Positions 7,430 to 17,062 of a DNA stretch of 64,000 nucleotides are shown here, one piece after another (positions within the stretch are counted from its first letter, which is position 1; each line of letters begins with the position of its first letter). Made by a program: the position numbers and the translations under genes. The notes beneath the pieces are model-generated. The model worked only from the letters and a program-made list of their open reading frames with translations, was not told where the DNA came from and did not search any database. Origin of the DNA: Variovorax paradoxus (GTDB lineage Bacteria > Pseudomonadota > Gammaproteobacteria > Burkholderiales > Burkholderiaceae_C); contig NZ_JXQQ01000075.1 in NCBI RefSeq assembly GCF_000834655.1, positions 28,090-92,089 on the forward strand, given 5' to 3'.

Positions 7430-8356
7430 ATGGCACTCGACGGAAGACTTCTCTCCAACGTAGGCGTGCTCGCCGCCGTCGTCGAAGGCGGCAGCTTCGC
7501 GAGTGCGGCCCACGCGCTGGGCCTCACGCCCTCGGGCGTGAGCCGCGCCATCGCACGGCTCGAGTCGCGCATCGGCGTGCGGCTGTTCGACCGCACGACG
7601 CGCTCGCTCAGCCTCACGGACGAAGGCCGGCTGCTCTACGCCAACGTCAATCCGCTGGTGCTCGGCATCGAGGATGCGGTGACCATCGCCGCCGGCGCTT
7701 CCGGCGCGGTGCGCGGGCGGCTGCGCGTGAACACCGATGCCTTCACCTCGCGCCTGCTGCTCGCGCCGCACCTCCCGCGCTTCCTCGACCTGTACCCCGA
7801 GCTGTCGCTCGAACTCGTGGCACGCGACCAGCTCGGCGACCTGGTGGCCGAGGGCTTCGACATCGCCGTGCGTTTCGGCGAGCCGCCGACCTCGTCGCTC
7901 GTCGCACGCAAGCTCATGGACACGCGCATCGTCACCGTCGCCACACCGGGCTACCTGAAGCGGCACGGGCGTCCCGCGAAGCCGGCGGACCTCGCCGGCC
8001 ACGCGTGCCTGCAGGTGCGCAATCCCGTCACGGGACAGCCCTACGCATGGGAGTTCCAGCGCGGCCGCAAGCTCATCAAGGTGCCCACCACGGGGCGCCT
8101 GCTGCTGACCGATGCGGGCACCATCCTCGCCACCGCACTCGCGGGCGTTGGCGTGGCGCAGATCAAGGCCGTGGGCATCCAGGCGCAGCTGGACAGCGGC
8201 GAATTCGTCGACCTGTTTCCCGACTGGCCCGACGAGCGCTTTCCGCTCTACGCGCTGTACCCGTCGCGACATCTGCCGGCGGCAAAGGTGCGGGCTTTCA
8301 TCGACTTCGTGATGGCGGCCATAGCCCCCGAAGCGAAGCCGAAAGCCTCACGCTGA
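7430..8356 (+). CDS. LysR-family regulator
   Basis: 308 residues. The HTH is GRLLSNVGVLAAVVEGGSFASAAHALGLTPSGVSRAIARLE (about 5-45), followed by the linker helix and a substrate-binding domain beginning GRLRVNTDAFTSRLLLAPHL. This resembles the DsdC/PgrR-like group that often controls adjacent NAD(P)-binding or efflux genes. It is divergent from the NmrA-like gene at 7310 across a 119-bp gap containing an inverted repeat next to its own start. The inducer is unknown. Confidence 0.87.
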   Translation: MALDGRLLSNVGVLAAVVEGGSFASAAHALGLTPSGVSRAIARLESRIGVRLFDRTTRSLSLTDEGRLLYANVNPLVLGIEDAVTIAAGASGAVRGRLRVNTDAFTSRLLLAPHLPRFLDLYPELSLELVARDQLGDLVAEGFDIAVRFGEPPTSSLVARKLMDTRIVTVATPGYLKRHGRPAKPADLAGHACLQVRNPVTGQPYAWEFQRGRKLIKVPTTGRLLLTDAGTILATALAGVGVAQIKAVGIQAQLDSGEFVDLFPDWPDERFPLYALYPSRHLPAAKVRAFIDFVMAAIAPEAKPKASR

Positions 8357-8437
8357 CGGGCTGCTTTCAGGTCCGAAATCGGCCAGCGCCGAAGGGGGCA
8401 GGCACGCAAGATCGGCTTTTCAACTGAGCTTCATCGC

Positions 8438-9658
8438 ATGTCTTCCGCCCTTCCCCGCTCCTTTCAGAATCTCGCGTGGTCCAACCTCGCGGCCCAGTCC
8501 GCCGAGCAACTGAGCCTGGCCGCCGTGCCGTTGGTCGCGGTGCTGATGCTCGGCGCCGGGCCGGGTGAGATCGGCTTTCTCGCAGCGGTCCAGACCTTGC
8601 CTTTCCTGCTGGTCTCGATGCCGCTCGGGCTGCTGGCCGATCGCATGTCGCGCCAGCGGCTGATGGTGTGGGCCGAGGGGTTGCGCGCGGTGTCGCTGGT
8701 GGTGCTCCTTGGCATGGTGATCGCGGCGAAGTTCAGCATCGCGTGGCTGGCGGTGCTCGGGTTCCTGGGGGCTGTGGGCACGGTGGGGTTCAGCGTCGCG
8801 GCGCCGGCGCTGGTGCCGTCGCTCGTGCCGCGCGAAGCGCTGGCATTGGCCAACGGAAGACTGGAGCTCGCACGCAGCGCGGCGTTCACCGCAGGGCCCG
8901 CACTTGCCGGTGCGCTGGTTGCGTGGGCTGGCGCGTCGGCGGCGTTCGTGCTGGCGGCAGTGCTGTCCGTCGCGGCCGTGGCGTTGCTGCTGCGGCTGAC
9001 CGAAGCGCCCCGCCCCTCTGCCGCGTCGCGCCATCCGTTGCTCGAAGTGAAGGACGGTGCCCGCTTCGTCTGGCAGCACGAGTTGCTTCGGCCGATGGCG
9101 ATCACAGGCGCGGTCTTCAACATCTCGTGGTTCGTGCTGCAAGCCGGGTACGTGCCCTATGCGGTGCGGGTGCTCGGGCTCGGTGCGGAGGCAGTGGGCC
9201 TCACGCTGGCGATGTACGGCGCCGGGATGGTGGTGGGTGCGCTGCTGACGTCGCGCGTCGTGGCACGCCTGCGGTTCGGGCGCGCCATCCAGGTCGGCCC
9301 CGCGGTGGCGGTCATCGCAGCGGGCGTGATGGCGGCCACGCTCGTCTTTCCCCTGGCATCGCTGACTGCGCTGTCGTTCTTTCTCTTCGGCGCGGGCCCG
9401 ATGGTCTGGGTCATCACATCGACCACGCTGCGGCAAAGCGTCGTGCCCTCGACGATGCTGGGCCGCGTGTCGGCGGTGTTCTTGACGATCAACTCCGGCG
9501 CCCGGCCCATCGGCGCCGCGCTGGGCGGCGTCGTGGGCGCCGCGTGGGGCGAGCCGGCCTGCCTGCTGCTCGCGCTCGCCGGCTTCGCGTTGCAGGCAGT
9601 GATCATCTTCGCGTCGCGCGTCACGGCGCTGCACCGGTTGCCGATGGCTGCGGCCTGA
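8438..9658 (+). CDS. MFS transporter (MFS_3 / EntS-like)
   Basis: 406 residues with about twelve helices. The start SFQNLAWSNLAAQSAEQLSLAAVPLVAV and the helix 2-3 loop GLLADRMSRQRLMVWAEGLR are typical of the MFS_3 (enterobactin exporter-like) group, which usually exports drugs or siderophore-like molecules. No siderophore genes are nearby. It lies 82 nt after the LysR gene on the same strand. The last residues (RVTALHRLPMAAA) are soluble. Substrate is unknown. Confidence 0.83.
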   Translation: MSSALPRSFQNLAWSNLAAQSAEQLSLAAVPLVAVLMLGAGPGEIGFLAAVQTLPFLLVSMPLGLLADRMSRQRLMVWAEGLRAVSLVVLLGMVIAAKFSIAWLAVLGFLGAVGTVGFSVAAPALVPSLVPREALALANGRLELARSAAFTAGPALAGALVAWAGASAAFVLAAVLSVAAVALLLRLTEAPRPSAASRHPLLEVKDGARFVWQHELLRPMAITGAVFNISWFVLQAGYVPYAVRVLGLGAEAVGLTLAMYGAGMVVGALLTSRVVARLRFGRAIQVGPAVAVIAAGVMAATLVFPLASLTALSFFLFGAGPMVWVITSTTLRQSVVPSTMLGRVSAVFLTINSGARPIGAALGGVVGAAWGEPACLLLALAGFALQAVIIFASRVTALHRLPMAAA

Positions 9659-9840
9659 ACAGCCGCACCGCGACGCGAAGCAGGTCCAAACCCGAGCACG
9701 CGACGCGGGTTTGCCGCCGCCGACTTGCGGCGCGCAGGCCGATGTGGTCCGCTCCCTCTTGCCGCCCACCATCGAGGCTGCGGCGATCGAGGAAGGCTTC
9801 GGCATCCTCGCTGCAGCCCTTCCATCCCGAGACACTCCTA

Positions 9841-11304
9841 ATGCCATTGAAGCTCAAAGACCCGACCCTGCTGCGCCAGCAGGCCTACATTGCTGGCGCC
9901 TGGGTGAATGCCGACGACGGCTCGACCGTGGCAGTCACCAACCCCGCCAACGGCGAGCAGATCGGCACCGTGCCCATGTGCGGCACCGACGAAACCGTGC
10001 GCGCCATCGCCGCCGCCGAGAAGGCGCAGAAAGCCTGGGCCAAGGTGCCCGCCAAGGAGCGCTCGGCCATCCTGCGCAAGCTCAACGACCTGATGCTCGC
10101 CAACGTGGACGACCTCGCGCTCATCATGACCACCGAGCAGGGCAAGCCGATGGCCGAGAGCAAGGGCGAGATCGCCTATGCCGCCTCGTTCATCGAATGG
10201 TTCGCGGAAGAAGCGCGCCGCGTCTACGGCGACACCATTCCCGCACCGCAGGCCGACCGCCGCATCCTCGCGCTGAAGCAACCCGTGGGCGTTACCGCCG
10301 CGATCACGCCATGGAACTTCCCGACGGCCATGCTCACGCGCAAGGCCGGTCCCGCGCTCGCGGCCGGCTGCGCGATGGTGGTCAAGCCCGCCACGCAGAC
10401 GCCGTTCTCCGCGCTCGCCTTCGCCGAGCTGGCCGAACGCGCCGGCGTGCCCAAGGGCCTGCTGTCGGTGCTCACCGGCTCGGCCAGCAAGATCGGCGGC
10501 GAAATGACGCGCAGCCCCATCGTGCGCAAGCTCACCTTCACCGGCTCCACCGAGGTCGGCCGCACGCTGATGAAGCAGTCGGCCGACACCATCAAGAAGC
10601 TCTCGCTGGAGCTGGGCGGCAACGCGCCCTTCATCGTGTTCGACGATGCGGACATCGATGCCGCCGTCGAGGGTGCGATGGTCTCCAAGTACCGCAACAC
10701 CGGCCAGACCTGCGTGTGCGCGAACCGCATCTACGTGCAGCGCGGCGTGCTCGAAGCCTTCACGCAGAAGCTGGTGGCCAAGGTCAATGCGCTCAAGGTC
10801 GGCGACGGCACCGAGCCCGGCGTGACGCAGGGCCCGCTGATCGATGCCAAGGCGGTCGAGAAGATCGAGGAGCACGTGGCCGATGCGCTGGCCAAGGGCG
10901 GCAAGGTGCTGGCGGGCGGCAAGCGCCACAAGCTCGGGGGCCTCTTCTACGAACCCACGGTGATCGGCGGCGCCACGGCCGACATGCTGTTCGCACGGGA
11001 GGAAACCTTCGGCCCGCTCGCGCCGATCTTCGCGTTCGATACCGAAGAAGAAGCCATCGCCGCCGCGAACGACACCGAGTTCGGCCTGGCCGCGTACTTC
11101 TATGCGCGCGACATCGGCCGCATCATGCGCGTGGCCGAGGCCCTGGAGTCGGGCATCGTGGGCGTGAACACCGGGCTGGTCTCCACGGCCGAGGCGCCCT
11201 TCGGCGGCGTGAAGCAATCGGGCCTCGGGCGCGAAGGCTCCAAGTACGGGCTCGACGACTTCCTCGAAGTGAAGTACGTGTGCCTCGCGGGGCTGGACAA
11301 GTAG
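9841..11304 (+). CDS. gabD: NAD(P)-dependent succinate-semialdehyde dehydrogenase
   Basis: 487 residues, the usual length for GabD. It oxidises succinate semialdehyde to succinate in the cytosol, feeding GABA-type carbon into the TCA cycle. Visible active-site parts are TPWNFP (Asn159), VVKPA (Lys182), LELGG (Glu257) and the nucleophile in NTGQTCVCANR (Cys291, with a second Cys two residues on, as in redox-regulated SSADHs). The start ATG at 9841 begins MPLKLKDPTLLRQQAYIAG, a standard SSADH N-terminus. The 182-nt gap before it is empty apart from presumed promoter. No GABA transaminase is adjacent, so the donor pathway is unclear. Confidence 0.9.
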   Translation: MPLKLKDPTLLRQQAYIAGAWVNADDGSTVAVTNPANGEQIGTVPMCGTDETVRAIAAAEKAQKAWAKVPAKERSAILRKLNDLMLANVDDLALIMTTEQGKPMAESKGEIAYAASFIEWFAEEARRVYGDTIPAPQADRRILALKQPVGVTAAITPWNFPTAMLTRKAGPALAAGCAMVVKPATQTPFSALAFAELAERAGVPKGLLSVLTGSASKIGGEMTRSPIVRKLTFTGSTEVGRTLMKQSADTIKKLSLELGGNAPFIVFDDADIDAAVEGAMVSKYRNTGQTCVCANRIYVQRGVLEAFTQKLVAKVNALKVGDGTEPGVTQGPLIDAKAVEKIEEHVADALAKGGKVLAGGKRHKLGGLFYEPTVIGGATADMLFAREETFGPLAPIFAFDTEEEAIAAANDTEFGLAAYFYARDIGRIMRVAEALESGIVGVNTGLVSTAEAPFGGVKQSGLGREGSKYGLDDFLEVKYVCLAGLDK

Positions 11305-11308
11305 CTCG

Positions 11309-11863
11309 CTAGAACAGCGACGCCATCCCGTTCGGGCGCGCGTCTTCGATGCCGAGCATGCGCAGCTTGGTCAACGCGCCGCCCCCTGCCGAGAAACCGC
11401 CGGGCTTGTTGCCCGCCGCGAGCACGCGGTGGCACGGCACCACGGGCGCGAAGGGGTTGTGGCCCATGGCCTGGCCCACCGCGCGCGACAGGCCCTTGTC
11501 GCCGAGCTCTTGCGCAATCTCGCCATAGGTGCGCGTCTGCCCCGGCGGAATGCTTCGCGCAATGGCGTAGATGCGCTGGTGAAACTCCGACACGCCGCGC
11601 ATGTCGAGCACGATGTGGCGCAGGTCGTCGTGCACGCCCTGCAGCAGGCCCTGGATGGCGGCGATGGCGTGCTGCGCCATGTCGTCGGGCGCAACTTCCT
11701 GCAGGTCCGGAAAGCGATGCCGCATGCGCGCCCGCGTGGCGGCTTCGCCTTCGTCGGCAGGAAGTTGCACGCCGACCAGGCCGAGCGGCCCCCAGGCCAG
11801 CGCGCACATGCCGATGGTGGTGTCGAACAGCGCGAAGCCGGTGGTGTCGTCTCGTTCCGTCAT
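11309..11863 (-). CDS. ogt: Methylated-DNA--protein-cysteine methyltransferase
   Basis: 184 residues. It removes O6-alkyl groups from guanine by irreversible transfer to its own cysteine. The active-site PVVPCHRV places the acceptor at Cys144; the DNA-binding helix (YGEIAQELGDKGLSRAVGQAMGHNP) precedes it, and the N-terminal ribonuclease-like domain is present, so this is an Ogt-type enzyme without an Ada activator domain. Its ATG overlaps the stop of the upstream MFS gene (ATGA), and an AAGGAGG Shine-Dalgarno is embedded in the last MFS codons. It converges on gabD, leaving 4 nt between stops. Confidence 0.93.
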   Translation of the reverse strand: MTERDDTTGFALFDTTIGMCALAWGPLGLVGVQLPADEGEAATRARMRHRFPDLQEVAPDDMAQHAIAAIQGLLQGVHDDLRHIVLDMRGVSEFHQRIYAIARSIPPGQTRTYGEIAQELGDKGLSRAVGQAMGHNPFAPVVPCHRVLAAGNKPGGFSAGGGALTKLRMLGIEDARPNGMASLF

Positions 11864-13104
11864 ACGGCCTCCTTGAGCGCATGCTGGCGCGACGCCAGCA
11901 CTGCACCGAGCCATAGCGCGATCGCCGAGGCCACCAGCCCGCGCGCGAGGCCGCCCGGGCCGTCCGAAATCCAGCCCGTCACCGTCGGGCCGACGATCTG
12001 CCCGAGCGCGAAGACGATGGTGAACAGGCTGATGCCCTGCGCCCAGCGCGCCGGCGGCAGGTTGTGGCGCACCAGCGCGGTGGTCGAGGCCACCACGGAC
12101 AGGAACACCCCGCCGAACACCACGCCCGAGACGAGTGCCACCGGCGCCGAAGGGCTCAGCACCGGCAGCAGCGTGGCCACGCCGAGCAGCCCGTTCAGCA
12201 GCGCCTGCGGCTGGCCGCCGCGGTAGCGGTCGAGCAGCCCGGCCCACAGGCGCGACGAGGCCACGCAGGCGATGCCCAGCAAGGCATAGAACAGGGTAAC
12301 GAAGCCGGCGCTGGCGCCCTGCTCCCGCAGCAGCGCGATCACGAAGGTCATGTAGCCGATGTAGCCCATGCCGAAGAGCGCGTAGCCCGAAAGCGCCCAG
12401 CCGAACTGGCGCAACGCCGCGGGCTCGGCCGCCGACTGCATCGCGCTCGCGGCAACTGGTGTCGCCGCGGCGGATGGATCGGGCATCGCGCGTGCGGCCC
12501 AGCCCAGCAGGCAGGTCGCAGCGCCGCTCGCGAGCGCCAGCGCCCACCACGCCCAGGTCCACCCGTGCGGCACGTCCGACGCCCAGCGCAGAACCTGCGG
12601 CACGAGCAGCGCCGACAGCAGGATGCCGAAGCCGGTGCCGCCGTAGTAGATGCCCAGCAGCAGCCCGCCGCGCGCGGCCCCGCTTCGTGCATCCGCTTCG
12701 CCGAGCCGTGCGGCCAGCAAGCCGCCCGCCACGAACACCCAGGCGCTGGCCACGCCGGCCAGCAAGCGCTGCACGAGCAGGGCCGGCGCGTCGGTCACGA
12801 AGCCGCTGCCCGCCATGAACACGCTGGCCAGCACGGCACCGACGATCAGGAGCCGCGTCGCGCCGAAGCGCCGCATCAGCGCCGGCGTGACCAGCGCGCC
12901 GGCCAGGTAGCCGACCGCATTGGCGGTGTTCATGCCGCCGGCCAGCGCGTAGCTCCAGCCGAGGTCGGCGCGCATCGGCGGCAGCAGCAATGCGTAGGCG
13001 AAACGGGTGATGCCGAGCGACACGGCCGCGCCCATCGACAGCGCGAACGCAAGACGCAGCGTGGGCTGCGCGGGCGCGGTGGAAGAAGTGAAGGCGGTAG
13101 ACAT
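11860..13104 (-). CDS. YbfB/YjiJ-family MFS transporter
   Basis: 414 residues with twelve predicted helices. The signature start RLAFALSMGAAVSLGITRFAYALLLPPMRADLG matches the YbfB/YjiJ family (MFS_4). Members are uncharacterised or linked to organic acid transport. The start at ATG 13104 (MSTAFTSST) is preferred; an in-frame ATG at 13125 adds seven residues. It follows the YdiJ-type gene by 62 nt on the same strand and is translationally coupled to ogt, so the neighbourhood suggests uptake or export of the YdiJ substrate, by inference only. Confidence 0.85.
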   Translation of the reverse strand: MSTAFTSSTAPAQPTLRLAFALSMGAAVSLGITRFAYALLLPPMRADLGWSYALAGGMNTANAVGYLAGALVTPALMRRFGATRLLIVGAVLASVFMAGSGFVTDAPALLVQRLLAGVASAWVFVAGGLLAARLGEADARSGAARGGLLLGIYYGGTGFGILLSALLVPQVLRWASDVPHGWTWAWWALALASGAATCLLGWAARAMPDPSAAATPVAASAMQSAAEPAALRQFGWALSGYALFGMGYIGYMTFVIALLREQGASAGFVTLFYALLGIACVASSRLWAGLLDRYRGGQPQALLNGLLGVATLLPVLSPSAPVALVSGVVFGGVFLSVVASTTALVRHNLPPARWAQGISLFTIVFALGQIVGPTVTGWISDGPGGLARGLVASAIALWLGAVLASRQHALKEAV

Positions 13105-13166
13105 CGGATCGGGTGGCTTGCCCATTCTGCTGCAGCCGCGCGATCCTGCCCCGCGGGCCAGCCGAT

Positions 13167-16100
13167 TTACCGTGTGACCAGTTCCGGCTTCGCCAGATGC
13201 CGCGCCAGCAGCACCGCCACATGCACCGCCTCGCGCTGCGCCCCGTCGCCGATCTGGTGGCGGCAGCTCGTCCCATCGGCCACCACGACCGCATCGGGCT
13301 TCGCGCGGATGGCCGGCAGCAGGCTCGCCTCGGCCATCTGCATCGAGACCTCGAAATGGCTTGCCTCGTAGCCGAAGCTGCCGGCCATGCCGCAGCAGGA
13401 GCTTTCAATCAGCTCGGGCTCGGCGCCGGGGATGAGCTTGAGCACATCCATGATCGGGCTCACCGCGCCGAAGGCCTTCTGGTGGCAATGGCCGTGCAGG
13501 AGGATCGGCGTCGCAGACGGTTTCAGCGCCAGCTCGAAACGGCCCGCCTTGATCTCGCGGGCGATGAATTCCTCGAACAGCAGCGCCTGCTTCGCCACCG
13601 TCTGGGCCTTGTCGCCGAAGCCCATCACCAGCGTCTCGTCGCGCAGCGTGAGCAGGCACGAGGGCTCCAGACCCACGATGGGAATGCCCGCATGTGCGAG
13701 CGGCAGCAGCGCATCGATGAGCGCCTCGGCGCGCACCTTCGCCTCGTCCACCATGCCGCTCGCGAGGAACGTGCGGCCGCAGCAATGATGGCCGCCGCTC
13801 TTCTCGACCGTGTGCAGCACGTAGCCAGCGGCCTCGAGCACGCGCGCGGCCGCGAAGGCGTTCTCGCTCTCGAAGGTGCCGTTGAAGGTATCGACGAAGA
13901 GCACCGCCACCTTGCCGCCGCGCGCCGCCACCGACAGTGCCGAGGCCCGGTCGGCGAACAGCCCGGGCTCGTTGCCCTTCGCGCGCCAGAAGGTGTCGCT
14001 GCGCCATTCGGGCAACGAACGTTTCGCCGAAAAGCCCAGCAGCTTCTCGCCGAGCCACGCCGCACCGGGCACGGTGTTGCGCAGGTTCAAGAGCCACGGC
14101 ATGCGGCTCGCCTTATGCGCGTAGTCGGGCATGTAGGCAACGAGCTTGTCCTTGAGCGTATGGCCTTGGCGCTTCTTGTAGTGATCGAGAAACTCGATCT
14201 TCATCTTCGCCATGTCCACGCCTGTGGGGCAGTCGCGCTTGCAGCCCTTGCAGCCGACGCACAGGTCCATGGTCTCGTGCATGGCTTCGCTGGTGAAAGC
14301 GTCGGCGCCGAGCTGGCCCGAGAGCGCGAGGCGCAGCGTGTTGGCGCGGCCGCGCGTCAGGTGCTGTTCGTCGCGCGTCACGCGGTAACTGGGACACATC
14401 GTGCCGGCGTCGAACTTGCGGCAATGGCCGTTGTTGTTGCACATCTCCACGGCCTTGGCGAGGCCGCCGGTGCTGTCGCCGCCGGTGCCGGGCGCGGTCG
14501 TCACCTCGGTCACCGGGTCGGCGTTGACGTTCCAGGCCGACCAGTCGAGCACCGGCTTGAGCTCGATGCGGCGATAGGGCTTGGGCGCCGTGGGCGGCGC
14601 GAAGCGGAACAGCGAGCCATCGTCCATGCGCGGCGGGTCGATGATCTTGCCGGGGTTGAAGAGGTCGATCGGGTCGAGCTTCTTCTTGATCGCGCGGAAG
14701 GCCTCGTTGATGGCCGGGCCGAACTGCCATTCGATCCACTCGCCGCGGCAGAGGCCATCGCCATGCTCGCCGCTGAACGCGCCCTTGTACTTGCGCACCA
14801 GCGCGCTGGCCTCTTCGGCGATGGCGCGCATCTTGGCGGCGCCATCGGCCCGCATGTCGAGGATCGGCCGCACATGCAGCGTGCCCACCGAGGCATGCGC
14901 GTACCAGGTGCCGCGGCTGCCGTATTTGGCGAACACCTCGGTCAGCGCGTCGGTGTATTCGGCCAGGTGCTCTAGCGGCACGGCGCAGTCCTCGATGAAG
15001 CTCACCGGCTTGCCGTCGCCCTTCAGGCTCATCATGATGTTCAGGCCCGCCTTGCGCACTTCCCACAGGTTCTTCTGGCGCGCGTCGTCGGGCATCTCGA
15101 CCACGCTGCCCGGAAGGCCCAGGTCGCCCATCAATTCGACGAGCTGCTTCAGTTGCGGCAGCAGCGCGCCCTTGTCGGCGCCGGAGAACTCCACCAGCAG
15201 GATGGCTGCGGGCTTGCCGATCAGCGCGGTCTCCACAGTCGGCTTGAACGCCGGGTTCGCCAGGCTCAGCTCGATCATCGTGCGATCGACCAGCTCCACC
15301 GCCGTCGGCCCGAGCTTCACGATGTGCTGCGCCGCATCCATGGCCGCATGGAAGGTCGGGAAGTTCACGATGCCCAGCACCTTCGCCCGCGGCAGCGGCG
15401 CGAGCTTGAGCTTCAGGCTCCTGGTGTACGCGAGCGTGCCTTCCGAACCGATGAGCAGGTGCGCCAGGTTCACGCTGCCATCGGCGGTGTACGGCTTCTC
15501 GCTCTGGTTGTCGAAGATGTCGAGGTTGTAGCCGGCCACGCGGCGCATCACCTTGGGCCAGTGCTCGGCCATCGCATCGCGGTGCTGGCGCGCGAGGCCG
15601 CGCACGAACTGCGCGATGCCCGCCCCGCGCACGCCCATCGTGCCCACCGGGCCGAACTCCACCAGCTCGCCGCTCGAGAGCCATGCGTTCGCGCCCAGCA
15701 CGTTGTGCACCATGTTCCCGTAGGCGATGGAGCGCGAGCCACAGGAGTTGTTGCCCGCCATGCCGCCCAGCGTGGCCTGCGCACTGGTCGACACATCGAC
15801 CGGATACCAGAGCCCGAGCGGCTTGAGTTTCGCGTTCAGGTGATCGAGCACGAGGCCGGGCTCGACGGTCGCCGTGCCCTCCTCCACGTTCACGTCGAGC
15901 ACGCGGCGAAAGTGCTTGCTGTTGTCGATGACCAGCGCTGCGCCCGTGGTCTGCCCGCACTGGCTCGTGCCGCCGCCGCGCGCGAGCACCGGCACCTTCA
16001 GGTCGCGTGCGATGTCGATGGCGGTTGCGATGTCGCGTTCGTTCGTCGGCACGAAGGCGCCGACCGGCGTGATCTGGTAGATCGACGCATCGGTGGCGTA

Positions 16101-16238
16101 GCGCCCGCGCGAGCCGTCGTCGAACAGCACCTCGCCCTGCGTCTCGGCGCGCAGCCTGCGCGCGAGCAACTCGCAGGTGTCGTTGGGCGGAAGAACGGTT
16201 CCGGCTGGCTGCATGTGGCTGGCGGGATCGATGCGCAT
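13167..16238 (-). CDS. FAD-linked / Fe-S oxidoreductase, YdiJ-type (D-2-hydroxyacid dehydrogenase)
   Basis: 1023 residues, close to E. coli YdiJ in length. The N-terminal half is a VAO/GlcD-type FAD domain: LARGGGTSQCGQTTGAALVID (about 87-108) and GGMAGNNSCGSRSIAYG. A ferredoxin motif CVGCKGCKRDCP lies at about 657-668, and the C-terminal GlpC-like part has two CCG motifs, HHCCGRTF (about 815) and ESSCCGMAG (about 945). Such fusions oxidise D-2-hydroxyacids (D-lactate, D-2-hydroxyglutarate) and pass electrons onward. It starts 7 nt after the gntR stop, so both share a transcript. Which hydroxyacid is used cannot be told from sequence alone. Confidence 0.87.
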   Translation of the reverse strand: MRIDPASHMQPAGTVLPPNDTCELLARRLRAETQGEVLFDDGSRGRYATDASIYQITPVGAFVPTNERDIATAIDIARDLKVPVLARGGGTSQCGQTTGAALVIDNSKHFRRVLDVNVEEGTATVEPGLVLDHLNAKLKPLGLWYPVDVSTSAQATLGGMAGNNSCGSRSIAYGNMVHNVLGANAWLSSGELVEFGPVGTMGVRGAGIAQFVRGLARQHRDAMAEHWPKVMRRVAGYNLDIFDNQSEKPYTADGSVNLAHLLIGSEGTLAYTRSLKLKLAPLPRAKVLGIVNFPTFHAAMDAAQHIVKLGPTAVELVDRTMIELSLANPAFKPTVETALIGKPAAILLVEFSGADKGALLPQLKQLVELMGDLGLPGSVVEMPDDARQKNLWEVRKAGLNIMMSLKGDGKPVSFIEDCAVPLEHLAEYTDALTEVFAKYGSRGTWYAHASVGTLHVRPILDMRADGAAKMRAIAEEASALVRKYKGAFSGEHGDGLCRGEWIEWQFGPAINEAFRAIKKKLDPIDLFNPGKIIDPPRMDDGSLFRFAPPTAPKPYRRIELKPVLDWSAWNVNADPVTEVTTAPGTGGDSTGGLAKAVEMCNNNGHCRKFDAGTMCPSYRVTRDEQHLTRGRANTLRLALSGQLGADAFTSEAMHETMDLCVGCKGCKRDCPTGVDMAKMKIEFLDHYKKRQGHTLKDKLVAYMPDYAHKASRMPWLLNLRNTVPGAAWLGEKLLGFSAKRSLPEWRSDTFWRAKGNEPGLFADRASALSVAARGGKVAVLFVDTFNGTFESENAFAAARVLEAAGYVLHTVEKSGGHHCCGRTFLASGMVDEAKVRAEALIDALLPLAHAGIPIVGLEPSCLLTLRDETLVMGFGDKAQTVAKQALLFEEFIAREIKAGRFELALKPSATPILLHGHCHQKAFGAVSPIMDVLKLIPGAEPELIESSCCGMAGSFGYEASHFEVSMQMAEASLLPAIRAKPDAVVVADGTSCRHQIGDGAQREAVHVAVLLARHLAKPELVTR

Positions 16239-16245
16239 GGTGGAG

Positions 16246-16941
16246 TCAGCTCGCTTTGTTGGCTTGGGGATAGATCTCGCCGGCGCGCAGCAGCTCCAGC
16301 ACGGTGTCGCGCTTGCGCAGCACGTGCGCGATGAGCACCTTGCGCATGGCCTGCGCGTCGCGCGCGGCCAGCGCCTGGATCATCTGCTCGTGCTCGTCGA
16401 CCGCGTGCTTCCACTTGGTCTCGTTCTGGTTGGTGCGAAAGCGCAGCGACTGCACGCGCGCGTTGATCGAGCGATAGGTGCCCGACAGCACCGGGTTGCC
16501 CGCCGCCTCGTTGATGGCCGTGTGGATGCGCGCGTTCAGCCGGTAGTAGCCCGAGAGATCGCGCCGCGAAAAGCAGGCCAGCATTTCGTAGTGCAGCGCG
16601 CGCACCTCGGCCAGTGCTTCGTCGGTGATGCGCTTGGCAGCGAGCTCGCCCGACATGCCCTCCAGCATCGCGAGCACCTCGAAGGTGTCGAGCACGTCGG
16701 CCTCCGTGAGCTTCACCGCCGCTGCGCCGCGGTTGGGCAAGAGGTCGACCAGCCCCTCGGCAGCAAGCAGCTTGATGGCCTCCCGCAGCGGCGTGCGCGA
16801 GACGCGCAATTGCAGGCACAGCTCGCGCTCGTTGAGCTTGGCGCCGGGGGCGATGTGGCCCTCCACCAGCATGGTGCGAAGGCGCGCGGCCACCTGGTCA
16901 TGCAGCGCGAGCCTGGAGATCTCGATGATTTCAGCAGTCAT
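16246..16941 (-). CDS. GntR-family regulator, FCD (FadR C-terminal) type
   Basis: 231 residues. The winged helix ALHDQVAARLRTMLVEGHIAPGAKLNERELCLQLRVSRTPLREAIKLLAAEGLV (about 12-65) is a textbook GntR head; the rest is an all-helical FCD ligand domain with the metal/ligand residues in HYEML, HTAIN and DEHEQM. The ATG at 16941 is preferred over an in-frame ATG at 16962 that lies inside a repeated operator-like sequence. It is cotranscribed with the YdiJ-type gene and divergent from the aminotransferase gene; it likely represses both and itself. Confidence 0.87.
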   Translation of the reverse strand: MTAEIIEISRLALHDQVAARLRTMLVEGHIAPGAKLNERELCLQLRVSRTPLREAIKLLAAEGLVDLLPNRGAAAVKLTEADVLDTFEVLAMLEGMSGELAAKRITDEALAEVRALHYEMLACFSRRDLSGYYRLNARIHTAINEAAGNPVLSGTYRSINARVQSLRFRTNQNETKWKHAVDEHEQMIQALAARDAQAMRKVLIAHVLRKRDTVLELLRAGEIYPQANKAS

Positions 16942-16952
16942 GGGTTTTCCCT

Positions 16953-17041
16953 TTGAATGCATTTTGAATGCAAAAAATAGGCGCTACAACCCCGCTGTTT
17001 AAGGGTAAACCATCAATCAAAAAAGCATTTTGAATGCAAAA
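16953..17041. promoter_or_regulatory. Repeated operator-like motif between gntR and aminotransferase
   Basis: The 17-mer GCATTTTGAATGCAAAA occurs identically at 16959-16975 and 17025-17041. Each contains the interrupted palindrome GCATT-TTG-AATGC. A third TTTGAATGCA lies in tandem at 16953-16962. The centres are 66 bp apart, about six helical turns, which would suit a dimeric regulator binding both sites on one face. The region is also AT-rich compared with its surroundings and must hold both divergent promoters. Confidence 0.65.
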
Positions 17042-17062
17042 CTGAAAGCGAAAGGACAGTCC

